A stretch of DNA of 64,000 bases from Vibrio sp. YMD68 (GCF_029958905.1 NZ_CP124613.1:868001-932000); one strand, 5' to 3'; counted from the first letter of the stretch, positions 8,313 through 18,275 are shown. Made by a program: numbers and translations. The notes: generated by a model from the sequence alone, not told the origin.

Positions 8313-11083
8313 TGGTCAAGTGCAGAAGATTATGTATTGTTTTTTTATCTATATATACATCATTAGTTTTCTCCGAATCAATTCCGAAAGGATTTGAAGA
8401 ATTATTTCACATGAGTGAATCATCGTTAAAGCTGAGAAACCTTGATGGAACCATGTCGGAACCGATCGTGTTTTTTTCGTCATTTGATAGGATAAAATTG
8501 GATGTTAATAGCGTAAGTTCGATGACTAATCTGAATAGGTATCTTGAAAATAATGAAATTAGCGATGAATATAAGTCAATAATTATAGATGATTTTATAA
8601 CTGGGGTAAGAGATACATCAAACTGTACAGGGGTGCTGAATGAGTGTGAGCTCTACCCCGATACGTATGAAATAGTTCACAACTATAACGATAAAGAAGT
8701 CTACCTATTCGTTTCTCCTGAAGTGCTGAATATCAAAATTGATAGGATAGAAGAGAATAGATTGTATTACGATGCTAAGAATGAACATAACGGTGTCATA
8801 AACTCGTTTGATCTTTATGCTAGTGATTATTCTGAACAAAATTCAGTCATATCATTTAATGATAAACTCACTGTGGGTATGCCTTATGGATACTTAAAAA
8901 CAGATTTTTATCTAAATAATAGTGAAATTGGATCAGAACTATACGAGGCGGGTTACCATCTAGATGTTGATTCGTATTTATTAAAGGCGGGCTATTTTTC
9001 CTATGATCCAGAAGTCAATACTACGGACTTTCTTAACGGGAATGCACGCATATCACAAAGCTCAATCACTTTTGGTAGCTCTAAAAACTTACTGATGGGT
9101 GGGGATAATAGCGATAAGTTACTCACTTTTTATGCCCCCACGAGTGGCAATGTCTATATCTATCGTAATGAGCGCATAATCCATCAGAATGTCGTCAAAG
9201 AGGGTGTACATTCCATTCCCTATAGTTCTTTGCCCAGGGGCCGTTATGAAGTGTTACTTGAAGTAAAATCGGGTAGTGGTGTTACAACGACAACTCAAAC
9301 CTATCAAATCTACAATAATAGCAGTGACAGCTTACCTGCAGGGAGCGCTGACTTCGCTTTATCTTCCGGTTTTTTCAAAACTAATCATTATGACAATCGA
9401 ATGAAGAGTGTAAACGATATTGAAGGTGATCCGTACGCGAAGGGATTAGTCAATTACCAACTATGGCCCTCTTTCAACTTAGGTATTGGTGGCATTGCCT
9501 CAAAGCAAGGAACGATGTTTAACTTAGGGGGATCCTATAGCCTATTAGAGTGGGGAGTTTCATCCGAAGCCGTGTTTCGCCAGTTCGAAGACGCCTCTCA
9601 TATGAATGCGAACATTAGCGTTCCTTTTCTCAGTCTTGCATACGAGCAACTCAGTAATCAAAACAGAGATCCTTTGGCTTCATATATGTATGGCTATGCG
9701 GATTTTTCAAGGCTGTCTTTAAATACAACCTATTCGTTTGGTCATGGTCAATCTATTTATGCGATTTACTCTATTAATGACGATAAATTACTGGATGCGA
9801 TAGGTACAGTCACAGACCAGCAATACCAACTGCTTTCGATTGGTTACACCACGCCTGCTCCACTGGATTCCCGACTTAATGTAAACCTAGATGTAACCGA
9901 TGTTCGCGATGAAATGTCCTTAAGTATTCTTTGGAGTATACCGCTTTCAACGACGATAGAGGCTATCTTAGGGGAAACCTCAAATACACGAGGTGTCGCA
10001 TACCTTAAGACAACACTGAGAAAAAGTAATGTTATTGACTCTGATTCTGTGGCTACGTCTTTAGAGGTTAGTAATACCTATGATCGGGGCATCAATACTA
10101 TCTACCAAAGTATGCTGGTAAGTGCTAACGGTAACACGTCATATGCGCGCGGGAATATGTCTGCCCATGCTTCTACTAATGGTTATTATGGTATCAATCT
10201 TGGTTTATCTAGCACACAGGTTATCGCCAACGGTGATATTTATTTTACGGACAAATCATCGGCCGCTTACGCGGTAGTAGACGTTTCCGTTGATGATGGC
10301 TTCTCGAACGGCCAAGAGATTGACGAAAAAGGGTATTTCACTTTGAAGAAAGGTGGAAAAAGAAACAGGCAATTTATCGTCTATGATGATGAAACCATCA
10401 TGCCTGTCGAAGCTTACAATGAATATAAAGCGTCATTCGATTCAAAAAGCGTTGATCTCTATAGCACTGGAACCAAACAGTTAGACGTTTATGCTCAGCC
10501 TGGTACGGTGATGTCATTGTCGCCAAAAGTAAGCCGTACAGTTTCATTTATCAGTGCATTTAAAAATATAGCTGAGAAGCCAGTTTTCGACATTGAGTGT
10601 GAAGGAGAGGGGTGCATAGAAGTCAATAAAATGTCCGATGGCGTTTATCGCGTTACTGTGATTGAGGGCTTAGACTTCGCATTAACATCAAAAAATACCC
10701 GCTGTTTATTGCCCTATGAGTTCCGTTCAACAAACCTAATGAATTTTGGTCAAAACTATTGCCTATCAATTTTTGATCGTAGTGAACCACTACTTGTTGA
10801 TATCGACGGCCGGAATTTGGAAGCACTTTTTCTAGGTGTTTATCAAGAGTCACTGGCGCTAAATAACCATATCAAGCTATTTGAATCACTGGGTTATCAA
10901 GTCATACAGAAAGATATAGGTCAGCAGAAAGCCATCTACATAGCTCAATCTCCTAATGGTGTTAAAGGCAGTTTTAATCAGCACAGAAAAGAAATTTCAG
11001 AAATAAAGAGGCTCGCACAAAAACACTATTATACCGATTCGGTGGAATATTATCCGATTACAAAAATTAAAAATGGAAAATAA
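8312..11083 (+). CDS. Outer-membrane usher, TcfC/CS1-like
   Basis: At 923 residues this is usher-sized. It has a signal peptide (residues 1-21), a long beta-barrel region with many alternating aromatic strands, and a C-terminal beta domain. The layout fits the alpha-clade ushers (CfaC/TcfC/EcpC type), which secrete and assemble pilus subunits across the outer membrane. It starts one base inside the previous stop codon and runs almost into the chaperone gene. Assignment is from overall architecture, operon order and length. Confidence 0.85.
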   Translation: MVKCRRLCIVFLSIYTSLVFSESIPKGFEELFHMSESSLKLRNLDGTMSEPIVFFSSFDRIKLDVNSVSSMTNLNRYLENNEISDEYKSIIIDDFITGVRDTSNCTGVLNECELYPDTYEIVHNYNDKEVYLFVSPEVLNIKIDRIEENRLYYDAKNEHNGVINSFDLYASDYSEQNSVISFNDKLTVGMPYGYLKTDFYLNNSEIGSELYEAGYHLDVDSYLLKAGYFSYDPEVNTTDFLNGNARISQSSITFGSSKNLLMGGDNSDKLLTFYAPTSGNVYIYRNERIIHQNVVKEGVHSIPYSSLPRGRYEVLLEVKSGSGVTTTTQTYQIYNNSSDSLPAGSADFALSSGFFKTNHYDNRMKSVNDIEGDPYAKGLVNYQLWPSFNLGIGGIASKQGTMFNLGGSYSLLEWGVSSEAVFRQFEDASHMNANISVPFLSLAYEQLSNQNRDPLASYMYGYADFSRLSLNTTYSFGHGQSIYAIYSINDDKLLDAIGTVTDQQYQLLSIGYTTPAPLDSRLNVNLDVTDVRDEMSLSILWSIPLSTTIEAILGETSNTRGVAYLKTTLRKSNVIDSDSVATSLEVSNTYDRGINTIYQSMLVSANGNTSYARGNMSAHASTNGYYGINLGLSSTQVIANGDIYFTDKSSAAYAVVDVSVDDGFSNGQEIDEKGYFTLKKGGKRNRQFIVYDDETIMPVEAYNEYKASFDSKSVDLYSTGTKQLDVYAQPGTVMSLSPKVSRTVSFISAFKNIAEKPVFDIECEGEGCIEVNKMSDGVYRVTVIEGLDFALTSKNTRCLLPYEFRSTNLMNFGQNYCLSIFDRSEPLLVDIDGRNLEALFLGVYQESLALNNHIKLFESLGYQVIQKDIGQQKAIYIAQSPNGVKGSFNQHRKEISEIKRLAQKHYYTDSVEYYPITKIKNGK

Positions 11084-11084
11084 T

Positions 11085-11801
11085 ATGAAAAACATCATAC
11101 GGGTATTACCTATCATAACGCTGTTTTTTTCGATTCAATCTTTAGCATTTTCAGTAGATAAGATGTTTATTGTTAGTGATAAAAAAGGTAACGGAATTAT
11201 CACGCTAAAAAATGATGAACCTAATCCCATTTTTGTAGAGGCACAGGTTCAAGAATTAGATGTCAACGATGGTGTTAATTTGGTTAAAACGCCATATGAT
11301 ATCAATAACATTGAAGATTGGAAAATATCACTGACACATCAGAAATTGATATTAAAGCCAGGTGAAGAAAAAGCGGTGGGAGTACGGAGCCTTTGTTACA
11401 ACACAACTTGTGATGGGTCACGCGATCTTATGTTTATGTTGCCTTTTGCCCCAAGTAAATACAATCCAGAAGGGGAAGAGGTCAGTGGTATCGAAATTAA
11501 TTACGGATTCTCTCCTGTTTATATTATTCCAACAACTAAGCCTATCTATTCATACGAGATTTTTAATAACGGTGAAACGTTAACAGTAAAAAACGACAGT
11601 AATACGATGCTCAGTGTGTTTGTCAATAACTGTAATGAAAAAATCACATCAAATTGCAGACAGAAGTTTACGTTAATTGCAGGGCGAGAAAAGACCTTTA
11701 ATTTACCTCCTCAATTACAAAGTGAACAACTCAATATTACCGTTACCTCTCATGATAAAAGTTACTCACAAAAAGAATCAGTAAAGCGAGGTAGTAACTG
11801 A
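11085..11801 (+). CDS. Periplasmic fimbrial chaperone
   Basis: The 238-residue protein has a signal peptide (MKNIIRVLPIITLFFSIQSLA) and two Ig-like halves. The first half carries the chaperone pattern of an N-terminal strand, P-x-F edge residues and the line LTHQKLILKPGEEKAVGVR, akin to alternate-family chaperones (CfaA/EcpB). I prefer ATG 11085 over 11073, because the signal peptide then starts cleanly. It would hold subunits in the periplasm for the usher. Confidence 0.82.
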   Translation: MKNIIRVLPIITLFFSIQSLAFSVDKMFIVSDKKGNGIITLKNDEPNPIFVEAQVQELDVNDGVNLVKTPYDINNIEDWKISLTHQKLILKPGEEKAVGVRSLCYNTTCDGSRDLMFMLPFAPSKYNPEGEEVSGIEINYGFSPVYIIPTTKPIYSYEIFNNGETLTVKNDSNTMLSVFVNNCNEKITSNCRQKFTLIAGREKTFNLPPQLQSEQLNITVTSHDKSYSQKESVKRGSN

Positions 11802-12838
11802 TGCAGGGTAACATTAGATTTTTTACCGTTTTAATTGGGTTGAGCGCAGTATTGTCCGTACAAGCATCAATTGGTCTTAGGGGAGAAATTAGGGGCGGAA
11901 GTGTGAGTTGGGAAAACGTGACCATGGCTTATGGAAAGATGGCACCAAGTGAGTGGCAAGTTCCCCCTTTACTCCAAACATCAACGTCTTGGAAAGCCGG
12001 AACATTCGCAGCTTCTCCACCTGAAACTATAAAACTAACAGGTAGCGATGGCGTGATGACTGACCCGTTAGAAATACAGATCTTAGGCATACAGTACAAT
12101 ACGTCGGGTATTGAGTATTCGGTGTCTGACACAGGTACAGGGAGTGGGTGTCGTTTAGATACTGTGACATTACCCATTGTGAGTGTAGAGGGCGACAATT
12201 GCATCTCATCGTATAAACTGAATAATGCCGGAAAATCGAGCCCATTTGTTTTCTTTAGACCACTATTTAGTATCGACGACCAAGATATTATTTCAGTATT
12301 AAGAGGAAAGACACCAGGTTTGTATTCTGCATCAATACCCATAATAATTCGTTACTATTATGAAAATCATGGTATTACTACATTTCGTAATATAAATGAA
12401 ATAATGATCATAAGCCTTAAATACGACCCTGTTCAATTGGAAAGAGTCAATGTGACGGGCGATGGCGTAATGGTACCCAATTATAATTCCACCACTCGAC
12501 GAATAACGTCTTCTACAGAATATTTCATTGAGGCAATAGGGTATTTTGATGATGGAATAAAACTTACAATGCTAGATGATGAGTACTCTCTTATTAATTC
12601 ATCTGACTTTAATATAAAAATCCCGTATAGCATTGTTTGTTCACAATGTCAGACAGTGAAATTAGTCGATGATGGTCAACTATTACTTCCAGATCATACT
12701 ACCTATATTGGATTAGGAAATGGTCCCAGTAGCCGTGTAGAGTTTAATCTAATGTTCAGTTATGACGTAGACGGGGCGGTGATTACGTCAGGGGAATACA
12801 CTGATCAAGTGACTATAATGTTAGAGCCGAGTATATAG
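11801..12838 (+). CDS. Putative pilus tip adhesin
   Basis: Starting at the last base of the chaperone stop (TGATG), this 345-residue exported protein has a signal peptide ending VQASIG and a beta-rich body with two cysteine pairs (GCRLD..NCISS and VCSQCQ). In CS1/ECP operons the gene after the usher and chaperone encodes the tip subunit. That position, size and secretion signal support a tip adhesin; sequence similarity to a named tip protein is not visible to me. Confidence 0.6.
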   Translation: MQGNIRFFTVLIGLSAVLSVQASIGLRGEIRGGSVSWENVTMAYGKMAPSEWQVPPLLQTSTSWKAGTFAASPPETIKLTGSDGVMTDPLEIQILGIQYNTSGIEYSVSDTGTGSGCRLDTVTLPIVSVEGDNCISSYKLNNAGKSSPFVFFRPLFSIDDQDIISVLRGKTPGLYSASIPIIIRYYYENHGITTFRNINEIMIISLKYDPVQLERVNVTGDGVMVPNYNSTTRRITSSTEYFIEAIGYFDDGIKLTMLDDEYSLINSSDFNIKIPYSIVCSQCQTVKLVDDGQLLLPDHTTYIGLGNGPSSRVEFNLMFSYDVDGAVITSGEYTDQVTIMLEPSI

Positions 12839-12839
12839 T

Positions 12840-13373
12840 ATGAAACACGATTATTTATTAGCACTAATTATACTGCCTTCGATGGCGTTCTCTGGTAATG
12901 ATCTCTCGCCGTTCCAAATTGGTTCGAGTGTCACGTTCTCTGTTATTGACGCCAATGAATTGTCTTCTGAGGCCATGGGCTATAAAGCAACACTGGGCTA
13001 TAACCTGAATAAAAATGTGCTTCTAGAAGTGGGGTATGGGAACTTTAGAGCCTTTACGAATAGTCTTTCAGACATTACCCCTGTACTTACTGAGTTAAAA
13101 TGGAAAATTCCAGTGAGTGGTTACGCCTCATTATACGCGGGTGGAGGATTTGCTTTTATGAACAGTGATGCGAACCCTACTGCGGTGTTAGGGATCAACT
13201 ACCAATTAACAAAACACTGGTTTGCAGAGTTAGGCTACCAGTCTATTTTCGATATAGAGGCTAGTCAAAGTGATTTATACGCGTTGAATTTTTCGTTTGT
13301 TTACCGATTTCCAACCAGTGATGAGATGAGTACTACCTCAAGAAGCCAAGAGTATACAAACCATGGTTTTTAA
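12840..13373 (+). CDS. Small outer-membrane beta-barrel protein
   Basis: This 177-residue protein starts two bases after the previous gene. It has a signal peptide (MKHDYLLALIILPSMAFS) and an eight-strand-like pattern (GYKATLGYNLNKNVLLEVGYG, YASLYAGGGFAF, HWFAELGYQSIFD, LNFSFVYRF) ending near an aromatic, as in OmpA-like barrels. A short polar tail follows. It is an unusual member of a pilus operon; a role in anchoring or outer-membrane support is a guess. Confidence 0.7.
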   Translation: MKHDYLLALIILPSMAFSGNDLSPFQIGSSVTFSVIDANELSSEAMGYKATLGYNLNKNVLLEVGYGNFRAFTNSLSDITPVLTELKWKIPVSGYASLYAGGGFAFMNSDANPTAVLGINYQLTKHWFAELGYQSIFDIEASQSDLYALNFSFVYRFPTSDEMSTTSRSQEYTNHGF

Positions 13374-13560
13374 TTTATATGCGATCACTGGCTTAACTAT
13401 TAATGTTTTTCATCTATCTCATCGATGGGGAAGTGATCATGGCTCATGCCAAAATCTGAATTAAGTGAGCATTTAAGAATTATACAATAAAAATATGCTC
13501 AATATGCATTTAGGCGCATTGGTTATCATTTTTACAGATCCATTATGTAAAAGGCTTAAC

Positions 13561-15690
13561 GTGAGTATATTCGATATAAAGCAGAAATCTTGGTTAACAA
13601 TAGCGGTTGCAGCTGCCATAGGCTTAGGGGGATGCGGAGATAAAGAAACGGACCAAGTACTAGAGAGCTCAATGCAATCCCAACAAAATTATAGCATCAG
13701 TGCGCAAGACTTATTGGTGTCAACCGGCTTTCACGCTACTTATAAAGTCGATTTATCAAATAAGGTGTCTGCAACCCACGGGGCTGACTTTCAGCTAACA
13801 GACGTAGATGTGCTATCTAAAAATGACAAATGCAAAATACAATCTATCACTAAATCCGCTTTTATCGTACAAGCTTCTGAGGCAATGGTATGTGACTATC
13901 GGTACTACGTTCAGGCGACACAACCGAATACTAAAGATGAAGCAGGGCTAAATAATCGCTCATTAAGTATATCAACTGATGACATGAATTCTGTTGTATC
14001 AACATCGGCGATAGGGCGAGTCGCAGTAAGCGCGGAACCAGACAGTACGGTGTTGACTCCACTTAGTACCGCGACATTAGTAGACACAGCAATCACATTC
14101 AACATAGAAGAAGCACTGCTTAACGTGGGTTATGTACTTGGTGAAAACTACGATCTGGTTGAGCTAACGTTGCCTTTTCCTATGGCCGGTAGCGTACAAC
14201 AACCTTTGCTAAACGATAGGGTTATTTATTATACGCCTGCGGTCGGCTATACCGGCATTGATCGGATCATGTATTCTTTTGAAGATTCAACGAACCGTTT
14301 AGTGTTGATGGGAAGTATAGATATTGCGATCGGGTACCATGCAAATCAGGGTTTGATCGTGGAGAAAAATGGAATATTAGATGCGGTAGTGAATGTTAAC
14401 GACCCCGTCGATATCAATATAAGCCAGTTTGTTACGTCTAATGATTCTGACGACTATCAATTGGTCGATGTTAGTGTCTTTAATGCTACAGCGGTTTCAA
14501 AGGCTCCTGATGATACCAGTAACAAAGTGATTACTTTTGTCGCTAACAAAGCCGGTGCTTATCACGTCAGTTTTGTGGTGAGTGATCATAATGGTGCCTA
14601 TGAAATGGGGCTATTTCTAGTTGAGGTGACGGATCTTAATCAGTCAGCGCGTTGGTTAGGAATAAATCTCGGAGTCGATTACTTCACGCCTCCACCGACC
14701 GCACTCGATGCATTGGGCTCGGGTGTGCCTTATGCAAGTGTTGCCGTAGATAGCGGTTATGTCCCCGCTATTGAAATGGCGTTGTACTCGCTCCCATATG
14801 CGAAGCGTTATTGCACTAGCCAAAATGGAAGTCTTACTACGCCGGCGCAGATGGACGCATTGAGAACCGATACCGACGTCAGTAGTGAACATGGTTGGCC
14901 TATTCAATCGCCTTATCTTGCGTATGATCCTGTAAGTGACACGTTCAAGTCGTATCAAATGCCATCAGGTCCAATCACTAGCGTCGTGAGTGGATCCGTC
15001 TTTTACGTGACTTGCATTAAGCAAGGAGTCATTGAGGTGTTAGCACAGTCAGACACAGACGCCATCGCGGATGGTATTGACACAGCAGTAGTAAACGTAA
15101 AAATTTCTCTGTCAGGGAAGCCCGTCGAAGGTGCGTTGGTTTCAGCCAGGGCCAACAGTAACTATGTTTCGTTTACTGATGAAACGGTAACTGAATTGGA
15201 TGGCATTGCTTCTTTTTCGTTAACTACATTCAAAGCGGATTTGATTGAACTAACGGTGAGTTATAACGGGATTAAAACAGCGCATACGATTGATTTCATC
15301 GGTGATGAGAAAACCGCAGGACTCACATCAAAAGCCACTGAGAATTTTGCTTTTTATAATTCTGACATTGGCAACCAGGTAACAGCAAAATTAGAAGATG
15401 AAAACCTTAATCCGCTAGTAGGCTATATCGTTGAATTTGATGTGTATCGGGAAACTCATCCAGACACTTTAGAGCGAGTACTACCCATGCTAAACGATGA
15501 GAATGAACTAACTGATATTAATGGAGAGAAAAAAGTACGGATAACGTGGGATCCGCAATATGTCACACCTAATAGCAACATGACCTTTGACGTCATCGCC
15601 TCCTATAAAAATTCGATAGGCGATACTGTACGTTCATTGAGCAAGATAACCTTTAATGTACCCCCACAAACAATATCTGATGAAGAATAA
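13561..15690 (+). CDS. Big-1-type exported lipoprotein (shorter paralog)
   Basis: With the GTG start at 13561 (AAGG upstream) the lipobox LGGC puts the acylated Cys at residue 25, exactly as in the paralog at 20613-23255; an ATG at 13495 is possible but lacks a ribosome-binding site. The body has cadherin-like and Big-1-like beta domains (GIDTAVVNVKISLSGKPVEGA). A central module with YC, GWP and FYVTCIKQ resembles the C-type-lectin-like fold of invasin/intimin tips. Compared with the paralog it lacks the last about 170 residues. Probably a surface adhesin-like lipoprotein. Confidence 0.72.
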   Translation: MSIFDIKQKSWLTIAVAAAIGLGGCGDKETDQVLESSMQSQQNYSISAQDLLVSTGFHATYKVDLSNKVSATHGADFQLTDVDVLSKNDKCKIQSITKSAFIVQASEAMVCDYRYYVQATQPNTKDEAGLNNRSLSISTDDMNSVVSTSAIGRVAVSAEPDSTVLTPLSTATLVDTAITFNIEEALLNVGYVLGENYDLVELTLPFPMAGSVQQPLLNDRVIYYTPAVGYTGIDRIMYSFEDSTNRLVLMGSIDIAIGYHANQGLIVEKNGILDAVVNVNDPVDINISQFVTSNDSDDYQLVDVSVFNATAVSKAPDDTSNKVITFVANKAGAYHVSFVVSDHNGAYEMGLFLVEVTDLNQSARWLGINLGVDYFTPPPTALDALGSGVPYASVAVDSGYVPAIEMALYSLPYAKRYCTSQNGSLTTPAQMDALRTDTDVSSEHGWPIQSPYLAYDPVSDTFKSYQMPSGPITSVVSGSVFYVTCIKQGVIEVLAQSDTDAIADGIDTAVVNVKISLSGKPVEGALVSARANSNYVSFTDETVTELDGIASFSLTTFKADLIELTVSYNGIKTAHTIDFIGDEKTAGLTSKATENFAFYNSDIGNQVTAKLEDENLNPLVGYIVEFDVYRETHPDTLERVLPMLNDENELTDINGEKKVRITWDPQYVTPNSNMTFDVIASYKNSIGDTVRSLSKITFNVPPQTISDEE

Positions 15691-15811
15691 GTGTTATTAG
15701 CTAATTTACCTATGCGATGGTGTGGTTCGCTGAATATGTGGGCCCATCAGTTATGACATCCCATTGCACGTATTTTTATAATGCCCAAAGCGTTAACAGG
15801 AAAAATAAAAC

Positions 15812-16801
15812 ATGAAAAATAGGCTAGTTGCCATAGTGATAACAAGTACATTATTGACCGCATCGAGTCGTGCCTTATCTAACACCTACATCGGTGCTAA
15901 AGCGGGTAAATCATGGTTGAACCAAACATGTTTATCAATATCAAAATGCAAAGCTGAAGATAAAGCTTTCGGTATGATCATGGGTTATGACGTGTGGGAA
16001 ACGCTTTCAATTGAAGCTGGCTATGATGAGCTAGGAAAGTTCTCGACATCCGATCTACCGCTACAGAGAATGGTGGCGTACACAGTGGGACCGAAATTGA
16101 ACATCGCTATTTCTGACTTGTTTTTTTTATACACGAAGTTAGGAGTAGGGATCGTTCACTATGGTAAAGAAGATGTTTATTCTTATCTAGGGGCGGCAGG
16201 ATTAGAAGTCCTTTCAAAGGATAATATCTCGGTTCGAATAGAATACCAATATTTAAGTAATATTGAACACGATGCCTTTGTTCCGTCAGCAAATTCTTTA
16301 ACCCTCGGTCTGGTGTATAATTTTGGCGGGAAATATGAAGCGTCACGCCTTTTTTCTGCACAGCATGATCCAAGTGAAACTGTTGATAAGGGTTCTGATC
16401 CAATCACACCAGCGCGTCCTACTATTACTAGAGAAACCTTCCAAACACGCAGTTTGAATGCAAGTAACTTTAAATCGGATAGCGCAATATTAACGGAGGA
16501 AATCAAACATAGTCTTGTTGAAATATCTAATATTCTAAATTCATACAAACAAGCCAAGGTGAGATTAGTCGGACATACAGACTCAACAGGATCACATAAG
16601 TATAATCAGTTTATTTCTGAGCAACGCGCGAATGCTGTTGCGAATGAGTTAATAGCATTGGGTGCTGATGTGGGGCAGGTAATAATCATAGGCTTAGGAG
16701 AAAATGACCCTGTGGCCACGAATACAACCAAGCTTGGGCGTGCGAAAAACCGCCGTGTAGAAGTGGAAATTATTGAGTTTGATTACCAAGTTCAACATTG
16801 A
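15812..16801 (+). CDS. OmpA-family outer-membrane protein
   Basis: Residues 1-24 form a signal peptide, about 25-175 an eight-strand OmpA-like barrel ending GLVYNFGGKY, then a linker, and about 210-325 an OmpA peptidoglycan-binding domain with VRLVGHTDSTGS and GRAKNRRVEVEI. It should tie the outer membrane to the cell wall. It lies 121 bp after the lipoprotein gene and could be its partner; ATG 15812 has GGAAAA upstream. Confidence 0.88.
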   Translation: MKNRLVAIVITSTLLTASSRALSNTYIGAKAGKSWLNQTCLSISKCKAEDKAFGMIMGYDVWETLSIEAGYDELGKFSTSDLPLQRMVAYTVGPKLNIAISDLFFLYTKLGVGIVHYGKEDVYSYLGAAGLEVLSKDNISVRIEYQYLSNIEHDAFVPSANSLTLGLVYNFGGKYEASRLFSAQHDPSETVDKGSDPITPARPTITRETFQTRSLNASNFKSDSAILTEEIKHSLVEISNILNSYKQAKVRLVGHTDSTGSHKYNQFISEQRANAVANELIALGADVGQVIIIGLGENDPVATNTTKLGRAKNRRVEVEIIEFDYQVQH

Positions 16802-16823
16802 AAAACACGTTTCAGCTACGGTA

Positions 16824-16848
16824 GGGTATTGTCTAAACCAAAATACCC
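16824..16848 (+). terminator. Hairpin after ompA-like gene
   Basis: GGGTATT (16824-16830) pairs with AATACCC (16842-16848), 23 bases past the stop. There is no strong T-run after it, so the terminator role is tentative. Confidence 0.35.
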
Positions 16849-16973
16849 TGTGATCTTCCGAACCATTGGCTATTCAGAGGTATTGTACAATACAGGATCA
16901 GGCTCATCTTAGCTCATAAATGGAACGCTACAATGTATAACATGCTGTATTTAATTTGAAGATGGCCAGTATT

Positions 16974-17029
16974 GAAAAGTCGAAAAGTCGAAAAGTCATA
17001 AGGTCAAAAGGTCAAAAGGTCAAAAAGTC
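16974..17029. repeat. Seven 8-bp tandem repeats overlapping a regulator gene
   Basis: Seven 8-bp units run from 16974 to 17029, drifting from GAAAAGTC to AAAAGGTC. The rightmost 18 bases encode the last codons and the stop codon (TGA, 17012-17014) of the minus-strand winged-helix gene. Unit gain or loss would shift the frame at the C-terminus. Confidence 0.75.
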
Positions 17030-17422
17030 AGTTACACTAGGGTTGATTTCTTTGGAGGAATTACCTAAAAACAGGTTGGTTTCAATATTTACACGCTTGT
17101 AATCGCTATGAATATTTAAACTGTAACCGACCCGATAGATGGTACTGATCTCCCAAAAGTTACCCAGTTCGTAGAGTTTGTTTCTCAATGTCATTATTGC
17201 CATGTTGAGCGAATTATCACATACCATGGTATTAGGCCAGCCAGTAAGTTTAAGCTGGTGTTTAGTCATGTGTTGACCCATGTTAGAAAATAAAGTTAAC
17301 AATAATAGATATTCACTTTGGTTAAGTTGAGCTTCTATTGAAGTTTTTGGTGCAGCAGTTTGGTTAAAATGACTGCTGTACACATTGATTTTAAGCGTCC
17401 CATGGTTCAATTCTACTATCAT
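17012..17422 (-). CDS. Winged-helix (OmpR/ToxR-type) DNA-binding regulator
   Basis: This 136-residue protein is a single Trans_reg_C-type winged helix: LNQSEYLLLLTLFSNMGQ, KLTGWPNTMVCDNSLNMAI, and the wing ISTIYRVGYSLN. There is no receiver domain and no membrane helix. Its start codon sits directly against a 54-bp inverted repeat that includes the ribosome-binding site, and its 3' end lies in an 8-bp tandem repeat. It may regulate the surface genes around it; targets unknown. Confidence 0.75.
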   Translation of the reverse strand: MIVELNHGTLKINVYSSHFNQTAAPKTSIEAQLNQSEYLLLLTLFSNMGQHMTKHQLKLTGWPNTMVCDNSLNMAIMTLRNKLYELGNFWEISTIYRVGYSLNIHSDYKRVNIETNLFLGNSSKEINPSVTDFLTF

Positions 17423-17476
17423 AAGTATCTTCCATTAAATATTGAATAATCAACAATATTTTAATGGAAGATACTT
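17423..17476 (-). promoter_or_regulatory. Long inverted repeat masking the regulator RBS
   Basis: Arms 17423-17444 and 17454-17476 are complementary apart from one extra A, giving a stem of about 22 bp with a 9-base loop. In the minus-strand mRNA the arm next to the start codon contains the Shine-Dalgarno GGAAG. The structure could block translation or serve as an operator. Confidence 0.65.
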
Positions 17477-17586
17477 TATTATCTAGAGCACTTTATATCT
17501 TTACTGCTTTATTTTGCTTATCTCACATCGAGAGTCGGTTATGAACCTACGCTGTTTAACATAAACAGTGTCACGTTAATAGGTCG

Positions 17587-17829
17587 TTAAAGATTGATTG
17601 ACACGAATGCCTGTATATTCTTCGGGTTTGATTTGATTGTTTTTTTTACAAACTCGTCAGGGCATTGATCTTTTAGTGTAAGGAAATCTACCTGATTTGA
17701 AAGGGGAGCTTCGGCGCAACTCAAGGGTGGGACCTTCCCTACCCAACGTAGACTAACACTATCAGCTACTGAACCAAACGATAACAACGAAGATAATATC
17801 ACAACAGTTACTATTATAGTGTAACGCAT
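17587..17829 (-). CDS. Small exported hypothetical protein
   Basis: This 80-residue protein has a clear signal peptide (MRYTIIVTVVILSSLLSFGSVA) and a 57-residue mature part with two cysteines. Its mature start (VSLRWVGKVPP) resembles the pilin start (ATVTWYGEVPV), so it may be a truncated or minor pilin-like protein. It is transcribed toward the winged-helix regulator. Function unknown. Confidence 0.6.
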   Translation of the reverse strand: MRYTIIVTVVILSSLLSFGSVADSVSLRWVGKVPPLSCAEAPLSNQVDFLTLKDQCPDEFVKKTIKSNPKNIQAFVSINL

Positions 17830-18275
17830 AGCACTACTTCCTTATGCCAATGTATATTAAAAGCGTAGTGTCGACATAGGCATTATGCAAAATAAATAGT
17901 TATAAAATAAATTTAGTCTGTATGACTGGCCTACATTATTGAATCTCAAATCGATTCCATGATGAGCATTAATACCGCGTATTTTTGAAAGTTCAATAAC
18001 CCCGAACCCCTCACTTCACATGTCAATAATGCTATTCTGGTTAATCACTTAAACACAGTGTTTAATTTTTATTATTTAATGAAAATTAGAGGGTGGAAAT
18101 GTTTTTTATTGAATCTAATCTAATCCTATCAATGGCTGCGGTCGACTTGATGTGAATTTAAATATTAATATTATAGGCACTAAGTAAATATAGTTTTTTA
18201 AAATGCCAATGCGTATAATCTACAAGTGGAGATAATAGGGCTATAAAAAGTAATAAATAGAAGGTAGGCAATAAA
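17830..18275. other. Intergenic region between divergent genes
   Basis: The 446-bp AT-rich stretch separates the small exported protein (minus) from the HTH gene (plus) and should hold both promoters. No gene is seen. It includes a palindrome at 18049-18065 listed separately. Confidence 0.5.
18049..18065. promoter_or_regulatory. 17-bp perfect palindrome, candidate operator
   Basis: TTAAACACAGTGTTTAA is a perfect palindrome around a central A. It lies 210 bp before the HTH gene and is followed by an AT-rich run. It could be an operator for an HTH dimer or a weak terminator. Confidence 0.4.

Noticed and set aside
13495..13560. ATG 13495 as start of the shorter lipoprotein
   Set aside because: No ribosome-binding site, and the GTG at 13561 places the lipobox Cys at residue 25 exactly as in the paralog.
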